Shown: positions 1 to 7,965 of the stretch, one piece after another
How positions within the stretch are numbered: position 1 is the first letter of the stretch
Layout: every line of letters starts with the position of its first letter
Assembly (NCBI GenBank): GCA_028292315.1
Contig: JAQGMO010000357.1
Coordinates: 1-44,119, forward strand
DNA length: 44,119 nt
DNA from: Herminiimonas sp.
GTDB lineage: Bacteria; Pseudomonadota; Gammaproteobacteria; Burkholderiales; Burkholderiaceae_D
Direction: 5' to 3'
The notes under the pieces: model-generated
The model's database searches: none
Seen by the model: only the letters and a program-made list of their open reading frames with translations
What the model was told of the DNA's origin: nothing
Position numbers and translations under genes: made by a program

Positions 1-369
1 GCTAAACAGTTGTTTCAGCAAATGTTCCGCGATGCGATGACGCGCTGGATGAACGGTAAACATGATGCGGATTATCGTGAGCCTTGGCCGGTGTTTCGCG
101 AACGCTGCATTGCAGCGCTCGATCGCGTGCTCGCATCCGCAGGTAAATCGGAAGACACGATTATCTTCACTTCCGGCGGCACTATTGCAACACTATGTCA
201 GCATTTGCTCGGGCTGCAAAACCACCGGATGGCCGATCTAAATTGGTCATTGGTAAACAGCGCCGTGACCAAGCTGTTTTATCAGCCGGGCAGAATCAGC
301 CTAAGCTACCTGAATAATTATGCCCACCTCGAATTGAGCGGCGATAAAAGAACGATGACTTATCGTTAA
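1..369 (+). CDS. Histidine phosphatase family protein, 3' part only
   Basis: The reading frame is open from base 1, so the gene starts upstream of the window; about 122 residues remain before the stop at 367-369. The stretch IIFTSGGTIATLCQHLLGL followed by a short acidic/aromatic tail resembles the C-terminal half of phosphoglycerate-mutase-like (histidine phosphatase superfamily) proteins, where the motif is normally a hydrophobic strand then SHGG. Here the position of the second catalytic histidine is occupied by serine (TSGG), so the protein may be a catalytically altered family member. The N-terminal RHG motif that would settle family membership lies outside the window. The internal TTG at 10 and ATG at 22 are not likely starts because the frame continues upstream. 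The next gene converges from the other strand. Family assignment is moderately sure; function is unknown. Confidence 0.65.
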   Translation, partial: AKQLFQQMFRDAMTRWMNGKHDADYREPWPVFRERCIAALDRVLASAGKSEDTIIFTSGGTIATLCQHLLGLQNHRMADLNWSLVNSAVTKLFYQPGRISLSYLNNYAHLELSGDKRTMTYR

Positions 370-461
370 CGGCGATCCGCCGAGCGACGAACAACGAGCA
401 ACAACTAAATGAATTCACCCTTGCCCGCAACGGGGAAAAGGGGAATTCTTCCATCGCACTC

Positions 462-491
462 GTTGCCGGCCGGTGACACCGGTTCGGCAAC
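462..491. terminator. Stem-loop between converging genes
   Basis: GTTGCCG (462-468) pairs with CGGCAAC (485-491), and inside it CCGG (470-473) pairs with CCGG (479-482) around a 5-nt loop. It sits between the end of the phosphatase-like gene and the end of the glsB-like gene, so it could terminate both. No T-tract follows on either strand, so intrinsic termination is unproven. Confidence 0.35.
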
Positions 492-546
492 CGCGCAGGC
501 CAGAACTGGACCCGGCCAAGTCCAAGTATGACTTGATCTATCCTGT

Positions 547-816
547 TTAGCGAGGCGAACCGCGGCGGAACAGGTTCACAATTGCAAGCAGGATGACAGC
601 GCCCAGCAGCGATACCAGCAGCGACCCTATACTGAAGTCATTCTGATTGATTGTTCCAGTACCAAACAACGGGGCGAGCAGCCAGCCGCCCACCAGTGCG
701 CCAACAATACCGACCACAATATTCAGAATCATGCCTTGCTGCGCATCGGTTTTCATAATCATGCTTGCGATCCAGCCGAGTATGCCGCCAACTACGATCC
801 AGATAATAAAGTTCAT
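547..816 (-). CDS. GlsB/YeaQ/YmgE family small membrane protein
   Basis: This is an 89-residue, very hydrophobic protein of the transglycosylase-associated/GlsB-YeaQ-YmgE family. It begins MNFIIWIVVGGILGWIASMIMK and contains the glycine-rich helix GMILNIVVGIVGALVGGWLL and a third hydrophobic segment near the C-terminus, giving three predicted membrane helices. The family is found in many bacteria, is often stress-induced, and has no defined biochemical activity. The ATG at 816 is chosen because GGAGGT lies 5-6 bases upstream; a longer in-frame start at 855 would place that Shine-Dalgarno sequence inside the gene. The neighbours on the same strand (a DUF2188-like protein and a BrkB-type protein) fit a general stress or envelope setting, but each gene has its own upstream gap, so a single operon is not shown. 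Confidence 0.85.
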   Translation of the reverse strand: MNFIIWIVVGGILGWIASMIMKTDAQQGMILNIVVGIVGALVGGWLLAPLFGTGTINQNDFSIGSLLVSLLGAVILLAIVNLFRRGSPR

Positions 817-918
817 TTTTGACCTCCAAAAAGTACGTCCAAGGAATCGCCGCAATAGGGCTTGCGTTGCGACGGGTTAAAATTTGCGGGGATAAGCTCG
901 CTTGTTCGGTCTCTGCGG

Positions 919-1149
919 TTAATGCCGCAACGAATTCTGTGACTGCATCGACGGCCCGCCGCCTTCATCCAGAACCACGACAGTCGCCCCTTGCTTAGCC
1001 TTGGTGAGGCCGTTTGCGTAATCACAGGCATCTTGCTTCTCGTCGAATGATGCAAGCGGGTCTTCAAATTCGTTTTCAGAAACATCCCAACGGCCTGCGT
1101 CTCCGCGTGCTACGCGAATCACCACTGTGCCTCTTTGATCGAATCCCAT
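919..1149 (-). CDS. DUF2188-like small protein
   Basis: This is a 76-residue soluble protein. The pattern of a strand ending in RWDV, an acidic turn, then FDEKQDACDYANGLTKAKQGATVVVLDEGG resembles DUF2188 proteins, in which a W-x-V strand is followed by an Ala-rich helix (aeA...A..la) and a short valine strand. The function of that family is not known; members often sit among stress genes. The ATG at 1149 is preceded by AGGAGA at a normal distance, which supports this start. The C-terminus (GGGPSMQSQNSLRH) is low complexity. The assignment rests on pattern memory, not a search, so only the existence of the gene is reasonably sure. Confidence 0.65.
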   Translation of the reverse strand: MGFDQRGTVVIRVARGDAGRWDVSENEFEDPLASFDEKQDACDYANGLTKAKQGATVVVLDEGGGPSMQSQNSLRH

Positions 1150-1388
1150 CGTGATTCTCCTTTAAGAACTCAAAACAATCCCATCTCCGAGCCGCTTCCA
1201 CAAAGTATTAGGCAAATTCAAAAGCGGCTGGTTCACGCCATGACGGTAAAATGTGCGGCATGCGGCGATCGGGTTAAACATGTTTCGTGAAAGTGCCTGC
1301 AGGAATAGAGCAAGCCTCAGGCCAGGTAAGCATGCTTTAAAAATCAATAACTTAGAGCCGTCATGTTATTTCTTTGTAAATACTTCAG

Positions 1389-1407
1389 GTATTGTTGAAA
1401 ACAATAC
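1389..1407 (-). terminator. Perfect inverted repeat downstream of the BrkB-type gene
   Basis: GTATTGTT (1389-1396) and AACAATAC (1400-1407) form an 8-bp perfect stem with a 3-nt loop. It starts 18 bases after the stop of the BrkB-type gene on the minus strand and is A/T-rich with only scattered Ts after it. It could be a weak terminator or an operator for the gene at 919-1149. Confidence 0.3.
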
Positions 1408-1424
1408 AAATCGACCGATGAGAC

Positions 1425-2402
1425 CTATTGCTCAGGCGTGGCAGGCGCCGACGCGCTCGCCACGCTGCCGGCAGCGGCTTGCAGACTGCCGAACCATAGC
1501 GCGTACTGGCGCGTGAATTCGGCTCCGAAGAAGAATATCTGCGCAGAGTAGTACACCCATAGCAGCAAAGCGACGACCGATCCAGCCGCGCCATAGCTGT
1601 TCGCCACCCCGCTGCTTCCCAAGTACGCCCCGATAATATATTTACCGAGGCTGAACAAGGCTGCGGTCCCAAGCGCCCCTATCCATACGTCATGCCAGGA
1701 CAGCCGGATATTCGGCAGCATCTTGTAAATCACCGCGAACAGGCACGCGATTACGCCGAATGAAAATAGCGCCGCCAGTGAGGATAGAAACGCCGGTTGC
1801 GTCGACAGCCCGCCCCAGTAGCGTTCAAGTACTGCCAACGCAGCACTGACCACCAGCGACACCAGCAGCAAAAACGCCAGCACCAGGACCAGGCCAAACG
1901 ATAGCAGGCGGGTACGGATAAAACCGAAGAAGCCGGACCTGCGTGCCGGCGGCGCGTGCCAGATTTCATCGAGGCTGTCTTTAAGTTCTGCAAATGCGGT
2001 GGTGGCGCCAAGAATCAGCACGATGGTTGCAATGACAGTGGCAAGAAGACCGGCGCCGGGATTTCTTGTACTGCTGGCCAGCATTAATTGCACGGCTTCC
2101 GCGCCGGCCGGTCCCACCAGCGTGGTAAGCTGATTAAACAACTCCCCCTGTGCCGCTTTGGCGCCGAACACCGCGCCGGCAATGGCTATTACCAGCACCA
2201 GGATGGGCGCCATTGAAAACAGGGTATAGAACGCTAATGCGGCGCCCTTGCTGGCCGCGCGTTGCGCCATCCATTCTTCGAAAGACCCGGAGAGAACAAT
2301 GCGGATCCTGCGCCATACGGACAGTGTCGGCACGATGGTGGCACTGCTCGCGGTGCTGCTCCCGCTTTCTTTTTGTGGTTGCAACGATGATTCTGACCTC
2401 AT
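1425..2402 (-). CDS. YihY/virulence factor BrkB family membrane protein
   Basis: This is a 325-residue inner-membrane protein of the YihY/BrkB family (older annotations call it ribonuclease BN, which is not correct for this family). The core is clear: an amphipathic entry helix with KGAALAFYTLFSMAPILVLVIAIAG, then about five more membrane helices. Family hallmarks visible are the small-residue helix LLATVIATIVLILGATTAFAELKDSLDEIW and the segment YGAAGSVVALLLWVYYSAQIFFFGAEFTRQYA near the C-terminus. The first 30 residues are Ser/Thr/Gln-rich and cytoplasmic. The ATG at 2402 has only a weak Shine-Dalgarno (GAAAG). Function in bacteria is unsettled; transport or envelope roles have been proposed. 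Confidence 0.88.
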   Translation of the reverse strand: MRSESSLQPQKESGSSTASSATIVPTLSVWRRIRIVLSGSFEEWMAQRAASKGAALAFYTLFSMAPILVLVIAIAGAVFGAKAAQGELFNQLTTLVGPAGAEAVQLMLASSTRNPGAGLLATVIATIVLILGATTAFAELKDSLDEIWHAPPARRSGFFGFIRTRLLSFGLVLVLAFLLLVSLVVSAALAVLERYWGGLSTQPAFLSSLAALFSFGVIACLFAVIYKMLPNIRLSWHDVWIGALGTAALFSLGKYIIGAYLGSSGVANSYGAAGSVVALLLWVYYSAQIFFFGAEFTRQYALWFGSLQAAAGSVASASAPATPEQ

Positions 2403-2653
2403 AGGCTTTCAGTGACAGTCGAAATTTGCGGGTTTGGCGGAAGCATGCAATCGTCGTGCCGTGCAGGTTGGGAGAATGACTGTCGGAACCTTCCTACAGG
2501 ATAATCGTCTATCCTGAGCGCAAGACGTTAGCTGGCGACGAGAGATATACAGGCTCCATTCTTGTTGATAAAAGACAAGCCTGACGGTAAAGACATTGTT
2601 ACTGTAGGTAAAGTCGCTGCTTTTTAACTTTAATTAATATTCGCTATTGCGCC

Positions 2654-4693
2654 ATGGACCTGCCGATGTCGTCGAACCCAGTTTATCCGGTATATCGATC
2701 TGCCACTTTTTTTGAATTGGTTTGCTCAATTATTGCACTGTGCCTGGTTCTGGGAGGCATTGTTACACTCTATTCCTGGCAGAGCGGATTTTCACCGCTG
2801 GCAGCGCTGCTGCCCGGGGTTGCCTCGATCAAGGCTAACTCCGGAGCGGGATTCCTGTGTGTCGGCGTCGCATTGTGGCTTCAGCGCAGCGCGTTCGCGG
2901 CGCCGACGCCCCTGCACCGGCTCGGCAAGGCAGTCGCACAGCTGCTGGCCACGGTCGTCCTGTTGTTGGGAGCGCTGACCCTTGCTCAATATGTTTTCGG
3001 CCACGACTTTAAAATCGACCAACTGATTATCAGCGCGCAACCCGATTTGTCTGCCGCACATCCTGGCCGGATGGCGCCGCTGACGGCCATCGCATTCATG
3101 CTGGCCGGGGTTGGCCTGCTGTTGCTCGATCATGTTACCCGTTCCGGACATGCGCCAACCGAATATTGCGCGCTTCTGATCGCCGCTATTATGGTGATCC
3201 CGTTGATCGGTTATCTTTACCGTGTGACGGCCATGGTCCAGGTCGCTTCGGGCTCGGGTGTGGCGCCACAGACCTCGCTGTTGTTTATTGCCTTTGCGAC
3301 AGGCTTGCTGGCGGCACGACCGGCGCATCGAATCATGTCCCTGTGGAACAGTAATGCCCCCGGCGGGCACTTGATCCGCCGCCTGCTGCCGAAGAGCCTG
3401 CTGCTGCTTGTGATACTCGACCTGCTGATCGAATGGGGTGCGCGCCAACGTTTCTATACGACTGACTTGGTGTCGCCGCTGGTGATCCTGCTGACCAGCT
3501 GCTGGCTATCGATTTTATTCTGGCGTGCCGGCTCGCTGCTTAACCGTGAATATGACGTGCGACGTAAAGGCGAGGCCGCCCTGTCCGAAACCAATGCCTT
3601 ATTGCGTGCGGTGAGCGATAACACACAGGATGCGATCTTTGTGAAGGATCGTGGCGGCCGCATGATTTTTGCCAATCCGGCGACCCTGCGCATGCTCGAC
3701 AAGGGGGCGGTCGATGTGATCGGCCGCACGGCAAGGGAAATTTACTCGAATTCGGCCGATGCCGAAATAGTGGACGCGAACGACCGCGCCGTAATGGCAA
3801 GTCGCAAAGCGCAGGCAGTAGAGGAAACAGTCAACCTGCCGCACGGCGTCAGGACGTTTTACACCACCAAGGCCCCTTGGGTCGATGAGGGCGACCAGGT
3901 CCGCGGGATGATCGGCATCAGCACCGATATCACGGAACGCAAACGGGTGGAAGATGCACTGAAGGCACATGAAACCCAGCTGGAAGCACTGGTCAAGGCC
4001 CGAACCGCCGAGGTGCGTGAGCTGATCGGCCACCTGGAATCCACGCGTGAAGAAGAAAAGCGGGCAATCGCGCGTGAGTTGCACGACGATCTCGGTTCCG
4101 CGCTCACGGCGTTAAACATGCATCTTGCGATACTGTTCCAGCAAATGCCGGCCGAGCCGAAGCTGACCGAGCGTGCGGTACAAATCAAGGCGCTCTTAAG
4201 TTCGGTGACCCAGACTACACGTCGGATCCAGGTCGGATTGCGTCCCGATAAGCTAGATACTTTCGGGCTCAAGGTCGCGATTGCCGACCAGGCACTGGAA
4301 TTTGAAAATTACACGGGGGTTGTCTGCCACGCCTCCTTACCCGATGAAGAACTTTCCTATCCATCCACGTTCGATATCGCGCTATTTCGCATGGTACAGG
4401 AAGCCCTGAACAATATTGCCAAACATGCTGCCGCGACACGGGTCGATGTGGTGCTGGACGATACCGACGACGAAATCATACTCAGCATCCGCGACAATGG
4501 AATCGGCATGCCGACAGGGCAACCGGCCGGCAGCATGCGGCATGGCTTGCGCGGCATGCGCGAACGGGCCGGGTATCTCGGTGGTGACGTCAGGATCGTC
4601 AGTACCGCCGGAAAAGGGACAAGCGTCATCATCACGCTGCCGAAAACCTTTAACACAATTCTCCCTGAAAGCAATGAAGATCGGGCTGCCTGA
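2654..4693 (+). CDS. Membrane sensor histidine kinase with PAS domain (NarL-type partner)
   Basis: This is a 679-residue sensor kinase. Residues 18-290 hold about eight hydrophobic helices with no recognised named sensor domain. Residues 316-428 form a PAS domain (LLRAVSDNTQDAIFVKDRGG ... GISTDITERK), and a coiled stretch follows at 430-465. The HisKA_3 dimerisation domain has the phospho-acceptor His477 in RELHDDLGSALTAL. The HATPase domain shows the N-box (QEALNNIAKHA, 582-592) and G-boxes (RDNGIGMP 613-620; GLRGMRERA 631-639; GKGTS 653-657). HisKA_3 kinases pair with NarL/LuxR regulators, and one lies convergently 100 bp downstream at 4794-5429, the likely partner. The start is uncertain: ATG 2654 and ATG 2666 both lack a good ribosome-binding site. 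Confidence 0.9.
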   Translation: MDLPMSSNPVYPVYRSATFFELVCSIIALCLVLGGIVTLYSWQSGFSPLAALLPGVASIKANSGAGFLCVGVALWLQRSAFAAPTPLHRLGKAVAQLLATVVLLLGALTLAQYVFGHDFKIDQLIISAQPDLSAAHPGRMAPLTAIAFMLAGVGLLLLDHVTRSGHAPTEYCALLIAAIMVIPLIGYLYRVTAMVQVASGSGVAPQTSLLFIAFATGLLAARPAHRIMSLWNSNAPGGHLIRRLLPKSLLLLVILDLLIEWGARQRFYTTDLVSPLVILLTSCWLSILFWRAGSLLNREYDVRRKGEAALSETNALLRAVSDNTQDAIFVKDRGGRMIFANPATLRMLDKGAVDVIGRTAREIYSNSADAEIVDANDRAVMASRKAQAVEETVNLPHGVRTFYTTKAPWVDEGDQVRGMIGISTDITERKRVEDALKAHETQLEALVKARTAEVRELIGHLESTREEEKRAIARELHDDLGSALTALNMHLAILFQQMPAEPKLTERAVQIKALLSSVTQTTRRIQVGLRPDKLDTFGLKVAIADQALEFENYTGVVCHASLPDEELSYPSTFDIALFRMVQEALNNIAKHAAATRVDVVLDDTDDEIILSIRDNGIGMPTGQPAGSMRHGLRGMRERAGYLGGDVRIVSTAGKGTSVIITLPKTFNTILPESNEDRAA

Positions 4694-4761
4694 CGGGCCG
4701 ACTATATGGCGCTGCATAATGCGGCCGTAATGCAGCCTGAAGTGGAAAACGTGTAGCCGTC

Positions 4762-4784
4762 CGGACAGAATGGCATCCTGTCCG
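4762..4784. terminator. Stem-loop between converging kinase and regulator genes
   Basis: CGGACAG (4762-4768) and CTGTCCG (4778-4784) form a 7-bp perfect stem with a 9-nt loop. It lies 10 bases after the stop of the response regulator on the minus strand and about 70 bases after the kinase stop on the plus strand. A short A-run follows on the plus strand. It may act as a bidirectional terminator. Confidence 0.4.
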
Positions 4785-4793
4785 AAAACCGGT

Positions 4794-5429
4794 TTAATCG
4801 ATCAGGTTTTGCTTGATTGCGTAATAAATGATGTCAGCATTGTTTTGCATGTTCATCTTTTCCAGGACGCGCGAGCGATAGGTGCTGACGGTTTTCACGC
4901 TCAGGCATAATTCGTCGGCAATCTTCGTAACGCCGTCGCCCTGGCCCAGCTTGTAAAAAATCTGGTATTCACGGGCCGACAGCATTTCATGCAAGGGCTT
5001 TTGGGTATCGGTGGTTGAGGGGTCCGCTGTCAGGAGTTCGGCCACTGCCGGGCTGATGTATTTATGGCCCCGTAAGATTGTATGGATGGCATTGACCAGC
5101 TCGGTTGCAAGGGCTTCCTTCTGAACATATCCGCTTGCCCCACTGCGCAGTATCTGGACCGCATAACGGTTTTCCGGATGCATGCTTAGCATGAGCACCG
5201 GCAGTTCAGGCTTCTCGCGCTTGATCTGCTTGAGTACTTCGACGCCGCTCTTGTCCGGCATTGCGATATCAAGTAGCACAATGTCCCATTCCCGGGAGCG
5301 GATAAGTCGGATTGCTTCCTGCGCCGTGGCCGCCTCGCCGGCAATCCGCATGTCAGGGATGTCAGCGAGAAAATGTTGAACGCCGGCCCGCACCACCGCA
5401 TGATCGTCGACTACCAGGATATCTATCAT
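4794..5429 (-). CDS. NarL/FixJ-type response regulator
   Basis: This is a 211-residue two-component response regulator. The receiver domain (about 1-118) shows the acidic pair Asp8-Asp9 (VVDDH), the phospho-acceptor Asp54 (VLLDIAMPD), the conserved Ser/Thr (MLSMH) and the Lys (YVQKEA). The LuxR-type HTH occupies the last 65 residues (LSAREYQIFYKLGQGDGVTKIADELCLSVKTVSTYRSRVLEKM). It most likely receives phosphate from the kinase at 2654-4693. It lies directly downstream of the sigma-54 activator gene with an 11-base gap to that gene's stop, so the two are probably co-transcribed. The ATG at 5429 is preferred over an upstream TTG at 5435; neither has a strong Shine-Dalgarno, which suggests translation coupled to the upstream gene. 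Confidence 0.92.
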   Translation of the reverse strand: MIDILVVDDHAVVRAGVQHFLADIPDMRIAGEAATAQEAIRLIRSREWDIVLLDIAMPDKSGVEVLKQIKREKPELPVLMLSMHPENRYAVQILRSGASGYVQKEALATELVNAIHTILRGHKYISPAVAELLTADPSTTDTQKPLHEMLSAREYQIFYKLGQGDGVTKIADELCLSVKTVSTYRSRVLEKMNMQNNADIIYYAIKQNLID

Positions 5430-5440
5430 GTTCAAAAAAC

Positions 5441-6565
5441 TTAAAGGTTGGTGTTACTACAAAAGGATGACTGGTTAACCGGTTCGTTTGTAAGTATTTT
5501 AGCCTGATATTCATTGAGCCGGTTATATAGTGTTTTCAGGCTTACCCCTAATACTTCAGCCGTCTGCGTCTTGTTTCCCCCACAATATCCAAGCGTTGCA
5601 AAGATCAGTCTCTGTTCAGCATCGGCCAGGCGGCTGCCAAGCGGAAAGGTAACACAATCGGTTTCCATCACCGGCACGGCCTGCTTCGTCGGCCCTACCG
5701 CAGCCGTCAGATCGAGATCATGGTCCGCCAGAATATATGCGCGGTGTACCATATTCTTTAGTTCACGCACATTGCCCGGCCATGGATATTCATGCATGAA
5801 GCGGCGCGACGACCGCGAAAATACTTTCCGGGTGCCTTCTTCTTCATTCAGACGATCCAGAAACAGCTTGGCCAGCAATTCAATATCATCGCCGCGCTCG
5901 CGCAGCGTGGGCATCGCGATCGGAAAAACCGACAGTCGGTAAAACAGGTCGCTACGCATCACGCCAGCCTCGACCGCCTGTTGCGGATCGCGGTTGGTGG
6001 CCGCAATGACCCTTACCTTCACTTGCATTTCCTCGTCCGCGCCGACCCGGCAAAAACGCCCGGTCTCAAGCACGCGCAGCAGTTTTACCTGCATGTCCAT
6101 CGGCATTTCGGTCAGTTCGTCGAGAAACAGGGTGCCGCCGCTGGCCCGCTCGAAACATCCTTTGTGCATTCGGATCGCGCCGGTAAAGCTGCCACGCTCA
6201 TGGCCAAACAATTCCGCTTCAATCAGCTGCGACGAAATTGCCCCGCAATTCAAGGCAATGAAAGGCTTGTTCTGTTCCCGGCTCAGCCTATGGATTTCGC
6301 TCGCCACTAATTCTTTACCGGTGCCGCTTTCCCCGGTAATCAAAACATTAGCCTTGGTCGGAGCGACCTTTTCAATCAGCCTGAATAAATGCTGCATCGG
6401 TTCGGATGCACCGTACAGGTCACCGCACCGCAGCAACTGCTGGCCATAAACATCTGGCTGCGGATTAGCCGCCTCCTCGCTCTGGGCGTGCAGTGCAGCA
6501 ATCGCTTGAGAGTCAAGCATGGGTAAGCCCACAACGTTGCCACATACCTTGAATCCGTTATTCAT
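5441..6565 (-). CDS. Sigma-54-dependent activator without receiver domain, Fis-type HTH
   Basis: This is a 374-residue enhancer-binding protein. A short N-terminal tail of about 50 residues carries no recognisable sensor or receiver domain. The AAA+ core shows Walker A GESGTGKE (78-85), the sigma-54 contact loop as GSFTGA (125-130, a variant of GAFTGA), Walker B GGTLFLDE (143-150) and the arginine-finger region RSDLFYRLSVF (204-214). The Fis-type HTH is at 328-352 (GGNKTQTAEVLGVSLKTLYNRL). Without an N-terminal regulatory domain, activity must be set by amount or by a partner. The ATG at 6565 is chosen because GGAG lies 7-10 bases upstream; a longer frame to 6676 has no homologous sequence. 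The response regulator gene follows immediately, and a TRAP transporter operon is divergent upstream and is a possible target. Confidence 0.9.
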   Translation of the reverse strand: MNNGFKVCGNVVGLPMLDSQAIAALHAQSEEAANPQPDVYGQQLLRCGDLYGASEPMQHLFRLIEKVAPTKANVLITGESGTGKELVASEIHRLSREQNKPFIALNCGAISSQLIEAELFGHERGSFTGAIRMHKGCFERASGGTLFLDELTEMPMDMQVKLLRVLETGRFCRVGADEEMQVKVRVIAATNRDPQQAVEAGVMRSDLFYRLSVFPIAMPTLRERGDDIELLAKLFLDRLNEEEGTRKVFSRSSRRFMHEYPWPGNVRELKNMVHRAYILADHDLDLTAAVGPTKQAVPVMETDCVTFPLGSRLADAEQRLIFATLGYCGGNKTQTAEVLGVSLKTLYNRLNEYQAKILTNEPVNQSSFCSNTNL

Positions 6566-6610
6566 GGAGATCTCCGGTCTATCAGTTTTGAAAATTTTGC
6601 TGCGATAATT

Positions 6611-6626
6611 TTTGCAGAAATGCAAA
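6611..6626. promoter_or_regulatory. Inverted repeat TTTGCA-N4-TGCAAA upstream of the sigma-54 activator gene
   Basis: A perfect 6-bp inverted repeat with a 4-base spacer lies about 45 bases upstream of the activator's ATG, in the intergenic region shared with the divergent TRAP genes. The size and symmetry suit a dimeric regulator. No known regulator can be assigned from sequence alone. Confidence 0.3.
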
Positions 6627-6868
6627 TTTTTCAATACCCGTGTTTCTCCGATTCTGGTGTAGGACCTTGCTGACACCTTTATAGCAGCTTATTAGTCCTC
6701 GCGGTGATCAGACAGTCACCGTAGCAATGTTATGCCATGGAATAAGACTCCAGTTCTTGTGAAATTGCAAACATCAGTAAATATTGCCGCGAAGTTTTTA
6801 CCACCCAGGCAACATCTACAAATAGAATAAGAGCGCTTGCTTGATTATTCTAATAAAAGGAGACAGTA

Positions 6869-7837
6869 ATGAAATTCAGCTTCGCTCGTCGTATGCTGGC
6901 CGCCGCCGGCATCTCGCTTCTGGCATTTGCGTCAGTCCACGCACAGCAACAAATGATTTCAATTGGCACAGGAGGCACTGGTGGAGTCTATTATCCGCTT
7001 GGCGGCGGCATGGCCAATATTCTTTCCAAGAAGCTACCGGGAACCCAGGCCACGGCCGAAGTAACCGGCGCATCGGTCGACAACCTGAAGTTTATTCGCG
7101 CCGGAAAGATGGATGTCGGTTTCACGATGGCCGATGCAGCCTGGGACGCTTATCAGGGAGTGGACAAGTTCAAGGATGGAAAAGTCAACGCCCGCACCCT
7201 GATGGCGCTTTACCCGAATGAAATCCAGGTCGTGACAGTGGAAGGCAGCGGCATCACCAGATTTGCCGATCTAAAAGGCAAGCGCATTTCCACCGGGTCG
7301 CCGGGTAGCGGAACTGAAATTGTCGCTTTCCGCATGCTGGAGGCCGCAGGCATCGACAAGGACAAGGATGTCAGGCGCGAACGCCTGAGCGTGGCCGAAT
7401 CGGTGAATGCGATCAAGGATAAAAAGATCGATGCAATGATTTGGGTCGGCGGCATTCCGACTGCGGCGATCACCGATCTGGCCGCGACCCCGGGTACCAA
7501 AATCAAGTTGATCGACCATTCGGAACTGCTGGAGCCGATGAATAAAAAATACGGGCCGCTCTATACCAAGGGCGCCATTCCGGCGAATTCCTACGCGGGC
7601 CAGGATAAGCCCAATGCCAACATTGCGGTCTGGAATCTGCTGGTGGTCGATGCAAAAATGAGCGATGACATGGCTTACAGGCTCACCAAGACGCTGATGG
7701 AAAGCCAGCCTGAGCTGGTTGCAGTGCACAAGGAGGCGACCAACATCTCGGCAAAAAACCAGGGTGTGACCTCACCGATTCCCTATCATCCAGGCGCGAA
7801 AAAATACTTCGAAGAAAAGGGCGTACGCGTTCAATAG
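6869..7837 (+). CDS. TAXI family TRAP transporter solute-binding protein
   Basis: This is a 322-residue periplasmic protein. It has a signal peptide of about 25 residues (cleavage near ASVHAQQQ) followed by the TAXI-family opening MISIGTGGTGGVYYPLGGGMANIL. Later motifs such as LMALYPNEIQVVTVEGSGI, GKRISTGSPGSGTE and IDAMIWVGGIPT are typical of the family. TAXI proteins deliver a substrate, often a carboxylate, to a fused TRAP permease; the substrate here cannot be told from sequence. The ATG at 6869 has AAAGGAGA at ideal spacing. The permease gene follows after 128 bases. Upstream, divergent, is a sigma-54 activator that might control this operon, but I found no correctly spaced -24/-12 promoter. 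Confidence 0.93.
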   Translation: MKFSFARRMLAAAGISLLAFASVHAQQQMISIGTGGTGGVYYPLGGGMANILSKKLPGTQATAEVTGASVDNLKFIRAGKMDVGFTMADAAWDAYQGVDKFKDGKVNARTLMALYPNEIQVVTVEGSGITRFADLKGKRISTGSPGSGTEIVAFRMLEAAGIDKDKDVRRERLSVAESVNAIKDKKIDAMIWVGGIPTAAITDLAATPGTKIKLIDHSELLEPMNKKYGPLYTKGAIPANSYAGQDKPNANIAVWNLLVVDAKMSDDMAYRLTKTLMESQPELVAVHKEATNISAKNQGVTSPIPYHPGAKKYFEEKGVRVQ

Positions 7838-7842
7838 GGCGC

Positions 7843-7857
7843 CGCGGCATTGCCGCG
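7843..7857 (+). other. Stem-loop between TRAP binding-protein and permease genes
   Basis: CGCGG (7843-7847) pairs with CCGCG (7853-7857) around a CATTG loop, six bases after the binding-protein stop. Such loops between binding-protein and permease genes often protect the upstream message from 3' decay. That role is inferred. Confidence 0.3.
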
Positions 7858-7965
7858 CGAAGTCCATGCTTTGCCGTGCTACCAGGACAGCCGCCGCGCG
7901 CATGCTCCTCGTTGAAGGAGCGGCGTCGCGGTGTGGCTGACGAATGTAGGTGAGAGGAGAAAAAA

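Noticed and set aside
6654-6671. Sigma-54-like motif CTGG...TTGCT upstream of the TRAP operon
   Set aside because: The GG to GC distance is one base longer than the fixed -24/-12 spacing, which sigma-54 does not tolerate well.
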